Shown here piece by piece: positions 36,078-49,000 of a stretch of DNA of 64,000 nucleotides. The DNA is taken from positions 1,740,751 to 1,804,750 of the forward strand of contig OZ037773.1 in NCBI GenBank assembly GCA_964035545.1, read 5' to 3'. The notes under the pieces are model-generated. The model had not been told where the DNA came from, ran no database searches, and saw only the letters and a list, made by a program, of their open reading frames with translations. The position numbers and the translations under genes were made by a program. Origin of the DNA: Bugula neritina. Taxonomy: Eukaryota > Bryozoa > Gymnolaemata > Cheilostomatida > Bugulidae. How positions within the stretch are numbered: position 1 is the first letter of the stretch; each line of letters begins with the position of its first letter.

Positions 36078-37760
36078 CTGCATTGCATTACTTGATAATG
36101 AGTCATCAATAAATTGGTGAATATGCTGGAAAACTAGTTGGAAAAAAATATTGCAAAATATTTTATCATGACATAAGTTTATTATTTACTAACAACTTGA
36201 AAGCTTGATAAAATATTTTTACATATTATTAAGCAGTTGGTGATTATCAAACTAATATCTTAAAAAGTAAATGTGAATTACACTATGAATATAAGGTTCT
36301 TATGTTATTATAATATATGTGCTAAAGTCTCTACCACAAAACAGGACATATCTATTCACCTTAATTCTTGATTTTTATTCGACTCTGCCTTTTCACTTGC
36401 AGCCAGTAGAATCTAAAAAAGAAATTAACAAACTCCAACAACGATGTATTAGACAAAGTTGATTGCATTTCATAATTTCACAATATACAAAGAAGTTTTT
36501 GTAAAGTTTTATGTAAGTGTTATTTTAAAAAGTCTAATAGACTGATTTAAAATTCTTATTTCAGTCAATTTAGTATAAGATTTTATAAAACTGTAAGTAT
36601 CAAATGTAAGAAAAAACATGCAAATATTATATTTTATACACTTCATAGGCTTGTCTAGATATACTTAAATTTTCTACGTAAGTTCCTCAGCTTAATAAAC
36701 TAAACTTTATAGCAATTATCAAAGATCTATACAAACCAATAGTAAACAATAGCAATCCTATTATTGTAACTACACAAGTTAAGTTAATAAAATGATATAC
36801 TTACAGCAAAAACAAACTAATTTCTCAATATCATTTTGTACTCAAACAGCCTTCTTAGTACTGAAAGGTTCAGAATACAGAATGCTCACTTTAGTAGCAA
36901 ATACGTTGTATTAGAGTTTCTCAATTATTACCAACTCACATGTGTTTCTTCCCACATATAGTCTATCATTTAGATATTCAGGATACTGCTTACAATGGGC
37001 AACTCATAAAGTCACAGTTACTATTGAAGCTATTATTTGATACTTTAAGGGTGAAATGAAGAAATAATATATTTGTATTTGGCTATAGATTTTGGTTATC
37101 AAACTGAAAAGTAAGCTATATGGTATCTCAGTAATGATAGAAATACTTGCAAGATAGATTAGAGGATTCTTTTTGAAGTACTTTTTGTCTTGCTTAGATC
37201 TAAACAGCTTCAATTCGTAGCCATGGATAGGAGGTTCAGCAAAAGAATGCCATTGCCGAGCATAAAGTGAGAGCATTATATCTCAATCTATATGTTCGGC
37301 AGTTGTTTCATGGGTTGTCTACAGGTAGCCTATCAGTCAAAACACTAATTCTTACTTTTACAATTTATATTTGTTGTTTTTGTTAGAGCAGGCGATGAAA
37401 TGAAGTTTTCCAATAAGATATATTTGTAAAAACTCAAAGAAGTCTATATATTTATTGTAATTCCTTATAATTTCTAATTCTAATTTTCATAAATAGATAA
37501 TTTTAAAATGTGCAATAAAATTTTAAAATTCCCCTTTGCTATATATAATGATATTATGCTTTTAGTAAGTATTTGGCAAATAAATTGGCCAGCAATCGGC
37601 TAACATTTAAATATTCATGGCCGCATGTGGGATAAAAATATCACCATGTAAAAATATATGAATTTGTTCAACAAAATATTATTTAACTGGGAATTAAAGC
37701 TAAAAAATTGAATTAATATATTAGTTTTATGCTATCAAATATTTCTATAATAATTCTAAC
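36078..37760. other. AT-rich right part of unit 1
   Basis: No recognisable gene. The minus-strand frame 37004-37276 is not kept open in units 2 and 3. This part should carry the upstream sequences of the NHL gene and of the next + strand copy. Confidence 0.5.
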
Positions 37761-37934
37761 ATATGAATATAATATGATTGTTGAAGATTAACGTAAATAA
37801 CTTAAACTCAATGTTGATTCTAAAAACCATTGTTGCCCACTTCACTTGCAGCAATTTTGTGTACACAGCTAGTAGATTTTATCTTAACTTGTACTGTATT
37901 GCTATGATTATATTGATGTAAATGTAATATTAAT

Positions 37935-40900
37935 ATGGATTTCTATGTATTATTAACTCACCTGTTCTGTATTTTGAACAGCATACTAAACCTCGAAGAA
38001 CTGGGTAAGCTATATTTTCTTTATACTACAACATTAAACAACTACAGCATATGCTAATGCTATCCAAGGTAGATGTTTTGTAGTCATCATAATTACTAAT
38101 GTGTGAGACATATATGCACTTACTTGTCTCTGCAAGCAGATATTTCTAGTCTAGTTTTTATTATAAAAACTGTATAGTATAAATTTACTTTCGTTTGTTA
38201 TTATACTTGCCATAGTTTATAACTGTTACTGTTATAAAGTATGATTCTACAGGCTTGTGGTGAAGACTCGCTGTGTGCAGCATGTTATTATGATACTAAT
38301 TTCAGTAGCAATGGCCAATGAGTGTGTCTGCAGAATTTTTAAATATTCATTCTAGTACTAATCTATACCATAGCTAATCGATATTGAGTGACAACTATAT
38401 TACGTAAAGTATATAATATAGTTTCTCTGATTAAAAACTGAATTAAGAGAACTCAATATTTCGAAAATATAAAGTATTTATATTTAGTATTGATACTATA
38501 TTTGATATAATAAACTTATTTACTCATTTAAATCACTGCAAATTATTTGCTTCGTGTAGTATAAACTACTATCAACAGGTCGTTATGGTCGGCTGATTTT
38601 GTTTGGGAATTTTTACTGTTTGTGTATTGCGACGCGAGGTTCTTAGTTGGCGTCTCCTAAATGCGCAAGCAAAATGTCCCGCATATTGGGGAGGATAACT
38701 CCAGTTGTTGTAAGGTTACGTGAAGCACTTTCTAGCACGCGCAAGCACAAAGGGAATATTTTTGCTTGCGCATTTAGGAGACGCTCATTACGGAGAAACT
38801 CGTGTAGCAATACATAAACAATATAAATTCCAAAACAAAATCATCCGACCATAACGACCTGATGGGCATAGTTCATACTACGCAAAGCAAATTTGCAGTC
38901 ATTTATGACTAAGTAAATAAGTTTATTATTATATCCAATATAGTATGAAGCAGCAATACTACATATATAATATATATATTATTTATGCACAAATTGAGAG
39001 AGTGTAGCATGCAGTCTGACCATTTCTAGAATTCTATTTATAGCACATTCTATGCATATGAGAAACTGAAAGCTTTTACCATAACTTAAACTATTAATGG
39101 CTTTCTGTTATAATTACAGATAAATGTTTCCGTGTTGAGAAACCCAAGTCAGTTCTGCAAAGGTTTATAGGATATTTGTAAGTAAATTCAAGTATAAATA
39201 TGCGTACATGAGCATCAGCTATTAATTTTTACAACTTTTTAACAGAAGTAGCTACTATTCTGATGCAATATTGTAGGACTTAGGTATTTCACAGGTTGCA
39301 TGGTTTTATATATTAAATAGGTATAAAAAAAGGATGCTCCAAAATTATGATATGAATTGGTTATAAAAACAACGCAGTCTTTTTTAATTTAATATTTATG
39401 AAAGCATATTTCTAAAAACTGTTGACTGTTAATTTTCCCAATTAGGAACTGTCTAAATTTTTTATTTGTTAATATTTTAGTTATGATGTTGACCCTCCAC
39501 ATATTCCAAATACATTGGAAGGTAAATTTTCTAGTTTCTGGGTTGTTTTTACGAATCTCTTTCTACGTGTGTTATCACACGGTCTGCCTATGTTTATTTG
39601 AATTATCCTGTTCTAAACTAACTTAGTTTTATGAATGTTATCACTGATGTTGCTAGTAATACGTATACATTACTGGATAATTCTAGTTAGAGTTGAATGA
39701 AGGGTTATGAGTTTGTGATAGATTGTTGTGATATTTGCTTGCAGTCATGAGTTTCTATACTAATGCTGTCTAATATAGTCAGCTAACATGTATATGTTAA
39801 GAAGCAGGTTACAATATATAATCTAATGTGTAACCTTGCAGTATGTTGGAGTTATTGTCTCAAGCTAATCCTAAAGACTGGCTCACAGGCTAATACTATA
39901 ATAGATTATCTCCAGTTGGATGGGTGAGTGGAGAATAAATCCCTACTGAACAATGTCTGGTTATGCTCTAAACAATTATCTCCTTTCAAGAAACTAAAGT
40001 TGCCAAGAATTAGTGCTAAATTATTTATCTTGTAGCTTGGAATATTTTTGTTATTATAAAAGCGGATGTCACTTGCAAAAGTTGGAATAATTATTTTAGC
40101 AAGCTTTATAGAAAAGTGCTTTTTCCAGAAGCAAAGTTTGGCCCAACAAAAACACTCCCCTTTTCGTCACACAAATAGAAATCCTCAGTTTTATATTTCA
40201 GAATGGCTTATATCAGAGAGATCCTGTTTCTTACCATTGTGACTTTAATAATGGTGACTGTCAAAAGACGTAAACAGAAAGTGTCAGACGACTCCAATCC
40301 AAAAGTGTCTGGGATGTTATCTCGTAGCACCGAGACTTCCTGTCCACTAAGAACTCATACTGGGTGTCAGAGTGAGTTATTATGTGTGTTGTAAATTAGT
40401 ATAACATAACATGATATAATATAGTTTATTTGACTATAATATAATACATAAGATATAATATAGTGTAATGCAGTACCATACAGTATAATATAAAGTAATT
40501 TGATGCAATATTCTATGTCACATGTCGTACTGTTGTGTTGTAGTAGTATGCTGATATATTATTATATTATAATAATAATATAATGTGTTATAAAATTAAT
40601 TTATATATATCATATTCTAACGTTATTAATTGCATAGTGTAGCAAAACATAACATAACAGTTTCACGAGACTGTAAAAGTTTAGTGTAGGAAGCCTTTGT
40701 ATCTAACTTTCTCATTAATAAAATCTACTATTGTTGAAAATTTAAAAATTATACAAGAAAAATACTTGGAAAAGTAATAATCAAAAATGTGGCTGAGCAA
40801 AAGGTCTATGCAATGATGTGTTTTTTATTTTGGAGAGCCTGTTCATGCACGCAGATGTTTTTTACTCATTAAAAACTTAATTCTATTTTTTAGCTGATGT

Positions 40901-43900
40901 CAATCTCACAAAAGAAAAACCATCCATGAAGACTACAACAGCTTTCACACAAACAGTGGTAAAGGAAACTTGCGGAATAGCCATTCAAACAAAGAGCAAA
41001 GTGGTTTGTGATGCTTCAAGTCAAAGAAGTAGAAATGAGACTCGTGAAGTTGGCAGTCAAGGAGTTGTCACATCTACTGCGAATGAATACACAGAAACCA
41101 GTGTGCAATATACTCAGGATGGGAAAACTCAAACCAGTGTCTCTTCTACTCAAGACGGAAACACCCAGACAAATGTTGTTTTAGATCTCCAAACCACTGG
41201 CACTCAAAGTAAGCATTTTTATTAAATAATTATAGAGAAGGATGCCTTTTAAGAACTTTAATGTTTAGATTCAAATCAAGCATTTTCATGATAGTTGCTT
41301 TGCTTTAAATAAAACAAACTAAATAAATTTTTTGAGAATAAAAGTAATATATATGTTTACCTTTAGCCACTAACCCAGTCAACTCAAATGACGGAGGCCA
41401 GCAGAATCTGAAAATCTCAGATGAAGTCCATTTTCAGAGTGACAAGTGTCAATCAAAAGCTGTCGGTAACTCAACATCTCAAGGGCAACCAATTCCAGCA
41501 CCAACAACTAGCAGCAAGAAAGCGAGAAGAAAACGAAGAGACCGAAATATGACAACGCTTTCCTGTCTCGACCAGTTTTTTAAGCAGAGAGCCTTTCAGA
41601 ATAAAAATTCTCACACAGATTCGAGTAACACGAGTGTGTCAGTCACAGGAACTAAGTCAGGAGACAGCGATGACGACTTTGTGAACGCTAGTGTCTCCTT
41701 AACCACAAATACTACATCACTCAACGAAGAGGTGGAAGTTAAAAACTCTCAAGTTCCTTCTATGGCCCAGAAAGAGACACCCAAGGTGAAAAAAGAAACT
41801 AAAGCTTCTGATAATGTTGAGAACAACAACTCAAAGTCAACAACCGTAATCCCTGAAATGAAGGCAGCACCAGCTAATGATGGCACTGAGCTAAAAATCA
41901 CTAAGAGTGCACAGACACTTCTTCGAGCTGAAACCAATGTCGAGGAATTAAAAAAGAGAGCTCTTGTCAATGAAATAATGAACAATATTGTAACAGATGC
42001 AACAAAAAAGTTGTTTAAACGTGACTTGGGCTCCATCATTGAAGACAGGCGGCCAGCACCTAACCCAGTCAACTCAAATGACCAAGGCCAGAAAGATCTA
42101 ACAACCCCAGAGAATATTTATATTCAGAGTGACAAGTGTCTATTAAAAGCAATCTGCTACCCAACATCTCAAGGGCCACCGATTCCAGCGTCAACAACCA
42201 GCAGCACAAAGGCGAAAAGCAAGCGAAGAAACCGAAATATGACAACGCTTTCCTGTCTCGACCAGTTTTTTAAGCAAAGAACACCCCAGAATAAAAATGC
42301 TCTTACAGATTCAAGCTACACGAGTGTGTCAGTCACAGGAACTAAGTCAGGAGACAGTTATGACGACTCCGTAAACTCTAGTGTCTCCTTAACCACAATT
42401 ACCACATCAGTAGACAAGGAGGCAGAGGTTAAAAATCTTCCAGTTTCTTCTATGGCTGGAAAAGAGACACGGCCCGTGATGAAAAAGGAAGCTAACGCTT
42501 CTGATAATGTTGAGAACAACAATTCAAAGTCAACAACAGCAATCCCTGAGATGAAGGCAGCACCAGCTAATGATGAGATTGATTTAAAAATTACTATGAG
42601 TGCACAGAAACTTTCTCAAGCTAGAGCCAATCTTGAGGAATTGAAGACAAGAACTTTTGTCAACAAGATAATCAATAATATTGTTATAGATGCTACAAAA
42701 AAGTTGTTTAAGCCTAGTCTGGGTTCAGAAAATGAAGACATCAGAGCTACTGAAGAAGATGAACAAGATTCAGTAGAATATGACAGATTCTACATCCATA
42801 CGTTGCCAACGATAGAGGAAGAAGAATGGGAAGTTGATATACAAGCAACTTATGCGAGTGTTTCCAAAAACGATGTATTGGATGAAGCAATAAAGTCTAT
42901 GGCTGAACTTGCCTCCATGACAGATTCATTTTTGAATGACATTTCAGCAAGAAGTAGTTCAGCTGATGTGATTGACTCAGGAGTACCAAGACGTACTGAC
43001 AATGATCTACAAGTTGACCTAGATACTCAAGATGACAGATGGGAAACATCTTCTGTAGATTCTTTTGAGGTGAGTTGATATAATCGACATAAAATTATTT
43101 TTTATTTTGAGGAAACAAATAGTATGTTTTAAATTTTGGCAAATCTGAGTGATTTAGTTTAATTATACAAGGTTTTGTTAATATTGTTGCTCAAAAATTG
43201 GCTAATACTGTCATACAAACCTTAAAAGTTCTGGTCTTCAAGGTTCAACTGCAAAATATAAAAAAATTGTGGTAAAAATTTACTTATACTCAAAATAGTA
43301 TAACTCTCAAGTATCAATTTTTCAAAGGATAATGAGAGAAAAATAAAAACTGATTATCAAATCAGAAGACAACTCCAGCTTAGCCTGTGTTCTAGTGAAA
43401 CTGATGTATCCTGCTCCTGTATGAGAAGAGTTGGTGAGTACATAGTACTAGTATACAGCTAAATATTAGCATCACTTGATAGTGAGCTGAATATATCTGA
43501 TGAATGGGAGTTTACTGATAATACCTGCTGTACATGTTCCGTTACTTAGTACTTCATTAGAACAAGTTGTAATATTCTTGCTCATGACCATATATAGAAT
43601 CGAATATAGAAATATTTTGATCGCAATTTAACCGAAAACTTTATTCTTACCACTTCACATCTTGAAATATATTATAATTGTATTTTGCACTAAGCTCATA
43701 AAAATTCTTTGATTTGCTAAGATATAATATATAATCTAATAACTTTACTTATTTCCATGCTGCTGTAGGTGGTGCTCACTCAATGAAGAAATCTAAAATA
43801 CCGAGACCAGTGCCATCAGCTGGTTCTCTCGCACCTTTAAAGAAGAAAATCTATTCCCAAAAGCAAAGATCGCTTATCCCTGTTCGGAGCTCTGTCTCTA

Positions 43901-43905
43901 AATAA
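37935..43905 (+). CDS. Motif-rich gene, copy 2 (893 aa)
   Basis: Exons: 37935-38004, 39120-39177, 39481-39521, 39842-39923, 40202-40371, 40894-41208, 41367-43069, 43328-43433, 43769-43905 (TAA). Every exon except 6 and 7 has the same length as in copy 1; exon 6 has one extra codon and exon 7 is 693 bases longer. The extra length is a second 230-residue module: MTTLSCLDQFFKQR occurs at 41549 and again 690 bases later at 42239. Four TQT motifs and the C-terminal SKIP and SLIP motifs are kept. Substitutions against copy 1 are mostly conservative in the N-terminal exons. The gene is open throughout with intact splice sites. Function is inferred only from motifs, as for copy 1. Confidence 0.82.
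38480..38970. mobile_element. Foldback MITE in intron 1 of copy 2
   Basis: Counterpart of the element at 26865-27331, with the same long inverted arms and a small insertion between them. Confidence 0.75.
41549..42928 (+). repeat. In-frame 690-bp internal module duplication in exon 7, copy 2
   Basis: Module A (41549-42238) and module B (from 42239) share MTTLSCLDQFFKQR, SVSVTGTKSGDS, SDNVENNNSKSTT, IPEMKAAPAND and NIVxDATKKLFK. Module A runs into NPVNSNDQGQKDLTTPENIY before module B begins. Module B continues into the acidic C-terminal part of the exon. Confidence 0.9.
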
Positions 43906-45202
43906 CTCGGCATATAATGGCAAGGCAGCAAGGCATTGTTCTTTACAAAGAAATAGTTTACCAATGTCAAGTATAGAAACCATTACCCATGTGAAAACTA
44001 GCTCTCAATTAACTCCTAAAATCTCAAACTATCAATTTTTTTCACATATAGGCAGTGTCTATTCTCAGTGTTAGATTGAGATCAACATTGGAAATATTGC
44101 TAAATTTGAAAACTGACAATAGTAACTTTGTAGGGCTGATGTTCTTAGTTTAAAAAAATCTAAAAATCTTGAAAAAAAATTAATTTTCATTTATTCAACT
44201 ATGTTTTTTAAACATTAAATGACAAAATTTTAGCTTTTCCCTTTTTAGCAAGATCTCTAGATGCCCAGAATTGAAATATAAGAAAACCTATATTTTAAAT
44301 TATTAACATTTTCAAACAGTGTGGGCCTTTCATGAGTAAGCTGCATTCACCTTGTTTATGATAAAAAAATATTTTTTGCTCTATGTAATGAATGGCTACA
44401 TATTCAATTTACAACCATTTGATAAAAAAAATCAAATCTCAAAAAAAATTATTCAAATGTAGCATTACTGATTATTTTTTGTTGAAACTATACTATAAGT
44501 TATGATATTGTGATATTGTAGAAATAATATTATTCTATTATAAGTATTTACTGAAATTCAAAAAATTCTCAAAAAAATATAATTTTATTTATTCATTTGT
44601 GCTTTTTAAACAGTAAATGACAACCTTTTAAAATTTCTGACCTAAGAAAAATCTTTATAGATCTGCCTAATGTAAAAAAGAGTATGATATAGACAGTAAG
44701 GAAATGCTATAACTCTCTAAATCCTCTATCTTCTTTTGTTATTTTATTTCTCTTGCTCATGAAATAAGCGTTACATCTATTTGTTTTACCCGAGGATTGA
44801 TTAAATAACTATTTTGGAATATTTTTTTGTTTATTAGATTATCAGATTCTTTTAAAACCAGTTGAAAATCTGTAATTTTTTTTGCTTCTCTTAGTTTCAC
44901 CAATAAATGACTGTATATCAGTTTGAAAGCTGTAATATGACACTTATTATTTGAAACTAATAAATTATTCGTTAGAAAAAAAAACCTATTACAGTTTTTA
45001 AAGTTGATGATACCAGCTTTGCAACTGATTCCCTCATATAATTCAAACAAAATACTGTAGCTTTTGCACTTTACGCATGGTTCCTGATTAGTTGAAAGTT
45101 TTACTCTGATTCTCAATACACACATACATGTTTGTAATCAAAGGTACACTATATGCATTTACACTATAAAGACTTGCTTCTCACAGTCATATAATATTAT
45201 AT
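43906..45202. other. Spacer between convergent genes in unit 2
   Basis: AT-rich, same content as 31598-32901. The minus-strand frame 44757-45125 is not conserved among units. Confidence 0.5.
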
Positions 45203-46818
45203 TTAGCCAAAAGTCATATTGAAAACGCACAGCACTAACAACATTACTGATTGGTAATGCAATCCCTGTGAGCTGCTGTTGTTTTTGTTGTGATTGCCAG
45301 TATGCTTAGGTTTGAGGATGGCAACAGTGCCGTCACTGATGTTGAGTCTGGTTGGTATGAACTTACTCTAAAATTTAAAATTAGACGTTTTGAGTTTCTG
45401 CTATAATTACAACATATTCATGTATACGTAAAGTTCGAACAAAGTTTCTAAGCGTCATATAAACACACTGCATGTAGTAAAACATGCCAAAATACAGTAG
45501 TTATCCTCCCTCCTGTATTAGCACGTTTTCGCTGGCTAACACTCATATTTGAGTGTTTCACTAAATTTATTTTTTTCAAATTTTGCTTATTGGTTTTTTC
45601 TCCAAGATCTATGAGTTGAACAACATTTTATAACATAAACTTAAACTACATAGCAGTATTGATAAAAAGAATCACTTACATATGGAAAATTTGGTTGGTC
45701 ATGAATATTGACATACTCCTGCTTTTCTCCTACTTTGTGTAGCTGTAATAAAAAGTTTAAATGATGGAAACAGCTATCAGGTGGAGATGAGTCAAATGAG
45801 CTCTTTTAGTTCATCACTTGAGGAGTTGTCATACCTGCTGCTAGTAATTTATGTTATTTTTGGCAGCATATCAGAAATGTGAACTATAATAGATTTTCAT
45901 TTAGATATTTTTTTAGTTTAAAATGCAAAATACAAGCATCAATTTAAAATTTCTTCATTTTCTAAAATTTTCAATTGTGGCACTTTGCTATAAAAGAAAT
46001 AATATAATCGGTTTATTCTAATGTCATAACTATTGCCTTTCCAATAGTCTAATAATAATTTCATTGGCTGAGAGTCACTTTAACTACGCCTACCATAGTG
46101 TTCCAGGAAGCTATACCCATCACATTGTGACCTTTACTACTCCAGTTTACACAGTCTGGTGCAAAATATGTTGCATCAGGAGTGTTATTCTAAAACATTT
46201 TGCATATATCATATTAGTTTGTAGTGCATGAAAAATTGTACTACCACATAGTAAAATGATTTCAAAAATCTTTTAATCTGATACTTTCAAATTACACTAC
46301 TTATAAGTATAATTCAATTATTTTAATAGGAAAATTAGGCAATAATTTTTGTTAGCTTGCACAGCATAAATTTTAAAATAAACAAAACGTGTTTTATTTA
46401 TTCATAAAAAACTGCAAACTGTATTAGTCTAATTTTAAAGCACAATGCAATTGCAGCTAACACAAAATGTGCTAATAATAAAATTAGGCAATAATTTTTG
46501 CAGCTTGCATGGGATAAATTTTAAAAATAAACAAAATGTGTTTTATTTATTCATAAAAAACTGCAAACATGCACTAATATAATTGTAAAACCCAATGCAA
46601 TTGCTGCTAACACAAAATTTGCTGATAATAAAACACTCCACAGCTATCCAGCCCAGCGGTGATTGTGAAACTCACTCTAAACTTTGGGGCAGTCATATCC
46701 CTGAGGAAGGGCTGAATAACAACTGTGAAGACCTTCTTAGTATCATACCTGCCGTTACTAACCAGTCTCTGGACAGCATCTGCATAACTCTTAGTCAGAG
46801 TATCTAACTCTCTTACAT
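45203..46818 (-). pseudogene. C-terminal exons of the NHL/GPI gene, unit 2 (NHL exon deleted)
   Basis: Minus-strand exons 46818-46676 (143 nt), 45742-45680 (63 nt) and 45367-45203 (165 nt, TAA) are all open in one phase with good splice sites. They read ELDTLTKSYADAVQRLV, RYDTKKVFTVVIQPFLRD, LHKVGEKQEYVNIHD and KFIPTRLNISDGTVAILKP, ending in a Ser-rich spacer and VMLLVLCVFNMTFG. The propeller exon present in unit 1 is missing because of a ~1.5 kb deletion ending inside the SINE. What is left is the membrane-anchor end of a former cell-surface protein. It could still be transcribed if joined to a new upstream exon, but I see none. Confidence 0.65.
46332..46630. repeat. 149-bp tandem duplication private to unit 2
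   Basis: Two copies (46332-46480 and 46481-46630) share ATTAGGCAATAATTTTTG, AAAACTGCAAAC and CAATGCAATTG blocks. Units 1 and 3 have one copy. Confidence 0.8.
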
Positions 46819-48826
46819 CTGATTTAGACGCACAGGGACAGTAGTGCAGTCTAGAGAGAGGAGGGGTAATAAAACTGTATTACTAAGAGCTCAGATAGAA
46901 TATGCCATATTATGAGCTATTATATGGCTATCACTTATACAACCAGGTGACTTGAATCAGCTTAATATTGACCAATTTCCATATGCATAATATTTTAATT
47001 TTCAAATGTGAGAAAACATGAATTTGTGTATTTATTGTGACTCAATAAGATTGCATGGCTAGTCATCATCAAAATCTGTGATCTGCTAAATATACCACAT
47101 GAAGAAATGTTATGCAATTTTATGCTATTTTATGCAATATCTTCTAAGGTGCTTGTCTGATAAGCATTGTATATATAAGTGTGAAACGCATGCTTATAAA
47201 TTAGACATTAACATGACTGCAATAACCTAAAGTTTTAGCTATATAAGTAAATACATATATGCATACTTATTTTGAAAAGAGAACAGTTTTTAAGTTTTTT
47301 TTTTCTTGAAATCTCTATATATAGCATCAGTTATTTATATGGGATACGGGAGAAATTATGACTTGATGCTAGTCCTAACATCACCAATGGCATTTACCAA
47401 AATTCTAACTTATGACATTGATCGAGTTACTAAACCAAACACCCCTAGACCTGCTCTCTGCATTGTAAACCTATTACTTGATGACATGAGTCATCAATAA
47501 ATTTGATGAATATATTGGAAAATTAGTTGGGGGGGGAAATTCTGCAAAATATTTTATCATGACATGCGTTTTATTATTTATCCAACAGCTTGAAAGCTTG
47601 ATAAAATATTCTTACATATTATTAAGCAGTTGCTGGTTATTAAACTAATACATATCTTAAAAAGTAAATGTGAATTACACTATGAATATAATGTTCTTAT
47701 GTTGTTATAATATATTTGCTAAAGTCTATATGATTATAGAACAGGACATATCTATTCACCTTAATTCATGATCTTCATTCGACTCCGCCTTTTTACTTGC
47801 CGCCAGTAAAATCTAAATATCAAATAACAAACTCCAACAAAGATGTATTAGACAAAGTTTATAACATTTAATAATTTCACAATATACAAAGAAGTTTTAG
47901 TAAAGTTTTAAGTAGGTGTTGTATATTAAAAAACCTCACAGGTTGCCTTAACATAGAATCTTATAAAACTGCAGATCTCAAATATAAGAAAAATACAAGC
48001 AAGTATTGTATTTTATACACTTCTTAGGCTTCATTTGTGCTTAAAATGTCTACATAAGTTCCTCAGCTTAATAAACTAAACTTCATAGTAATTATCAAAG
48101 ATCTATACAAACTAATAGTAAACAACAGCAATCCTATTATTGTAACTACACAAGTTAAGTTAGTAAAATAATATATTTACAGCAAAAAACTAATTTCTCA
48201 ATATCATTTTGTACTTAAGCAACCTACTTACTACTGAAAGATTCAGAATACACAATGTTTATTATAGTGACAAATACTTTATTACCAACTCACATATCTT
48301 TTGTCCCACATTTAGTCTTATCTTTCGGGTATTTAAGATACTGCATAAAATGGTCAACTCATAAAGTAGCAGTATAACTCATTGAAACTATTATTGGATA
48401 CGTTAAGGGTGAAATAAAAAAATATATATTTGTATTTGGCTATAGCTTTTGGTTAGCAAGCTGAAAAGTAAGCTATATGGTATCATAGTAATAATAGAAA
48501 TACTTGAAGGATAGATTAGAGGATTCATTCTAAAGCTAAGCAGCTTTTATTCTTAGCCATGGATAGGATTCGCGGTAAAAGAATGCCAATGCTGAGCATA
48601 AAGTGAGAGCATTATATCTCAGTCTGTGTACAGCAGTTGTTTCAGGGGTTGTCTACTCATTAGAACGAAACATTCAAATATTCATGGCCGCATGTGGGAT
48701 AAAAATATCACCATGTAAAAATATATAAATTTGTTCAACAATATATTATTTAACTGGGCATCACAGCTGAAAAATGAATTAATATATTAGTTTTATGCTA
48801 TCAAATATTTCTATAATATTTCTAAC
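46819..48826. other. AT-rich right part of unit 2
   Basis: No recognisable gene. It holds a truncated SINE at about 47340-47462, the deletion scar near 47295-47330 (T-run), and sequence matching 36080-37320. Confidence 0.5.
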
Positions 48827-49000
48827 ATATGAATATAATATGATTGTTGAAGATTAACGTAAATAACTTAAACTCAATGTTGATTCTAAAAACCATTGTT
48901 GCCCACTTCACTTGCAGCAATTTTGTGTACACAGCTAGAAGACTTTATCTTAACTTCTACTGTATTGCTATGATTATATTGATGTAAATGTAATATTAAT

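Larger units (their letters stand above)
26140..37760 (+). repeat. Tandem array unit 1 (about 11.6 kb)
   Basis: First of three units, all beginning ATATGAATATAATATG. It holds the + strand motif-rich gene (copy 1), the - strand NHL gene relic, a foldback MITE in intron 1 and a SINE. Unlike units 2 and 3 it retains about 1.5 kb (34400-35930) with the NHL exon, and it lacks the 450 bp found at 45770-46215 and 57165-57615. Confidence 0.93.
37761..48826 (+). repeat. Tandem array unit 2 (about 11.1 kb)
   Basis: Second unit, in direct orientation. Relative to unit 1 it lacks about 1.5 kb with the NHL exon and about 270 bp near its right end (after 48660). It has an extra 450 bp at 45770-46215 and a private 149-bp tandem duplication at 46332-46630. 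Confidence 0.93.

Noticed and set aside
37004-37276. 90-codon minus-strand frame at the end of unit 1
   Set aside because: Stops early in units 2 and 3; no recognisable content.
41749-42072. 107-codon minus-strand frame in exon 7
   Set aside because: Shadow of the coding strand, not shared in frame with the other copies.
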